DNA from: Chloroflexota bacterium
GTDB taxonomy: Bacteria; Chloroflexota; Anaerolineae; J102
DNA: 64,000 nucleotides
NCBI GenBank assembly: GCA_029782215.1
Contig: JAKOVD010000025.1
Span: forward strand, 1 to 64,000
Reading direction: 5' to 3'
The notes under the pieces were generated by a model that had not been told where the DNA came from, made no database searches, and saw only the letters and a program-made list of their open reading frames with translations. The position numbers and the translations under genes were made by a program. Each line of letters starts with the position of its first letter. Within the stretch, counting starts at the first letter, position 1. This document shows positions 63,801 through 64,000 of this stretch, piece by piece.

Positions 63801-63987
63801 GGGTGAAGTAGTAGTAGATGCCGCCGGCCACGGCGGCGGCGCTGGCGGTAACGCCCAGCAGGGCGGAAAAGGCGATGACGAACGCCACGCCCAGGATGCC
63901 GGCCGAGATCTTCCAGCCGGGGGTGCGGCTGAGTCCGGCGCGATGGCGCTGGCGGCGGGTGACAAGGATGCGGGTGGAACGATTCAT
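60805..63987 (-). CDS. Class A penicillin-binding protein (transglycosylase/transpeptidase) with C-terminal Ig-like region
   Basis: A 1060-aa bifunctional peptidoglycan synthase. One membrane helix near 30-58; a GT51 domain (EDRSFWDNPGVNVRG with catalytic Glu, and QGASSITQQLVKN); a transpeptidase with SxxK in GSAFKPI, SxN in RSYNIP, and KTGTT. Residues about 815-1060 hold Ig-like segments (GAYTLRLSVVENSGNVRQVT, core TLRLSVVENSGN; DSAGNKTDSDPI), an addition seen in Chloroflexota PBP1 proteins that may bind wall polymers. It polymerises and cross-links the cell wall. The start at 63987 leaves 13 bases to the window end. Confidence 0.92.
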   Translation of the reverse strand: MNRSTRILVTRRQRHRAGLSRTPGWKISAGILGVAFVIAFSALLGVTASAAAVAGGIYYYFTRDLPDPTAIVTEQESFETVKIYDRTGKVLLYESIDPRPFRGDRTYVPLEEISPYLINATVALEDRSFWDNPGVNVRGIARAFMNNLQGGGVQGASSITQQLVKNVLISPEQRYERSYTRKIKEALTAMEITRHYDKKQILEWYLNNNFYGNFSYGIESAAQVYFDKSARDLDLAEAAMLAALPQYPGLNPIQSPEDAKRRQLKVLNSMAEAGYITQAQADAAYAEELKVRKSALERFENDLAPHFALYVLDQVKKQFNTPDDPFFIWRHGLTVRTTLDVDMQREVTCSARQRIAHINGQQPDLPGCTKLKPAEGLKVRQEGDPPVSNAAVVVLRTDTGEILSMLGSLDYNNKDIDGEVNNALAENQPGSAFKPITYATGFSQGLTLATVVMDVRQVFPDAVEPYAPENYDRKYHGPVDLRTALQRSYNIPAVWVLNQVGVKKAVEMAHRLGITTLNKDYYGLSLTLGGGDVKLIDLAYVFATLANGGVMAGQSVPAEDLRPGYRTVDPVSILEVTDKDGKRLYGYDGPQTQRVLSPQLGYLMDDVLSDPKPRPAAFGIFSDLLTLPDRRIIAKTGTTNDYRDSWTMGGSPQVTVGVWVGNADNKPMDKISGSVGAAPIFHDIMTYAHRNLPVKDWTEPADMVRVAVCNESGLLPTDLCERRHTELFIKGTEPTTYDNVYQTYEIDRRTGQLAGPNTPPDQIDHKVYRVLPSVAADWTREQSEAGNFEQPPLPEASATVTETVFTDDEVAIARPTLYGYVGGMTDILGNARGGDFRLYQLHFGQGLEPSEWQQIGPDHYNQVDKGLLETWDTTALSGAYTLRLSVVENSGNVRQVTTPVTIDNKPPTIVVTNPSNGRAFSMEDDEWVNINALATDDLSMDRVIFYVDGNPVITTTVAPYAGKWTIKMMDRPLSAGVGTVDPNDPTRLTVTEDSGFGIIHDSKGYTETHVIKATAFDSAGNKTDSDPIRIFVQHREGKGPKPRQAALDPQPVALLPGHDS

Positions 63988-64000
63988 GAGAGAACGAAGA

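Overview
This 64 kb window is GC-rich bacterial chromosome. The gene families suggest a Chloroflexota member of the Anaerolineae/Caldilineae type: a split methylmalonyl-CoA mutase, an EF-Ts of only 197 aa, a T-box before ilvE, several toxin-antitoxin pairs, and GTAGGGGCGTGG-type palindromic repeats. That placement is inference from family resemblance; no 16S rRNA gene is present. Both edges cut into genome: a partial gene at the left, and a penicillin-binding protein ending just inside the right.

Region 1 (0.3-14.7 kb) is a carbon-metabolism block. It holds a membrane iron-sulfur oxidoreductase of the ETF:quinone type, a thiolase, a crotonyl-CoA carboxylase/reductase fused to four CBS domains, a methylsuccinyl-CoA-dehydrogenase-like enzyme, an HpcH/CitE-type lyase, a methylmalonyl-CoA mutase large subunit, two MaoC-type hydratases and a phasin. 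Together they look like most of an ethylmalonyl-CoA pathway tied to polyhydroxybutyrate. Five copies of a 17-bp palindrome (consensus ATGACGCANNGCGTCAT) sit in the control regions of this block, two of them inside well-formed promoters, so the genes probably share one repressor.

Region 2 (14.9-33.6 kb) is mixed. It has a CysS/MshC-like ligase with a glycosidase-like protein and a gamma-glutamyltransferase; a ParB-fold protein; a small cysteine protein coupled to a CoA transferase; folP with a polysaccharide deacetylase; a RelE-type pair; a trimethylamine-dehydrogenase-like flavoprotein; endonuclease III; an Ada-like protein; a MNT/HEPN pair; and a lipase-methyltransferase-MFS operon.

Region 3 (33.7-38.5 kb) is the classic rpsB-tsf-pyrH-frr-uppS-cdsA run with a structured leader before rpsB. 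Region 4 (38.5-44.8 kb) has comEA, a slipin, a triple-tailed CDF transporter and a methyltransferase, followed by a less GC-rich island of small membrane or lipoprotein genes and gene remnants. Two inverted copies of one palindromic element bracket that island.

Region 5 (44.8-54.3 kb) has leuS, HicAB, and ilvE behind a leucine-type T-box whose two halves are separated by a tRNA-Ala gene. A second tRNA-Ala, pyrG, yebC-ruvC-response regulator-ruvA and tRNA-Thr follow. Region 6 (54.3-64 kb) has a ResB-like membrane protein, uridine kinase, a phosphoribosyltransferase, a TPR protein, a glycosyltransferase, surE and a class A penicillin-binding protein.

The strongest leads are the interrupted T-box, the shared-operator regulon, the Ccr-CBS fusion, the MshC-like ligase, and several families of short palindromic repeats, some of which run into coding sequence.
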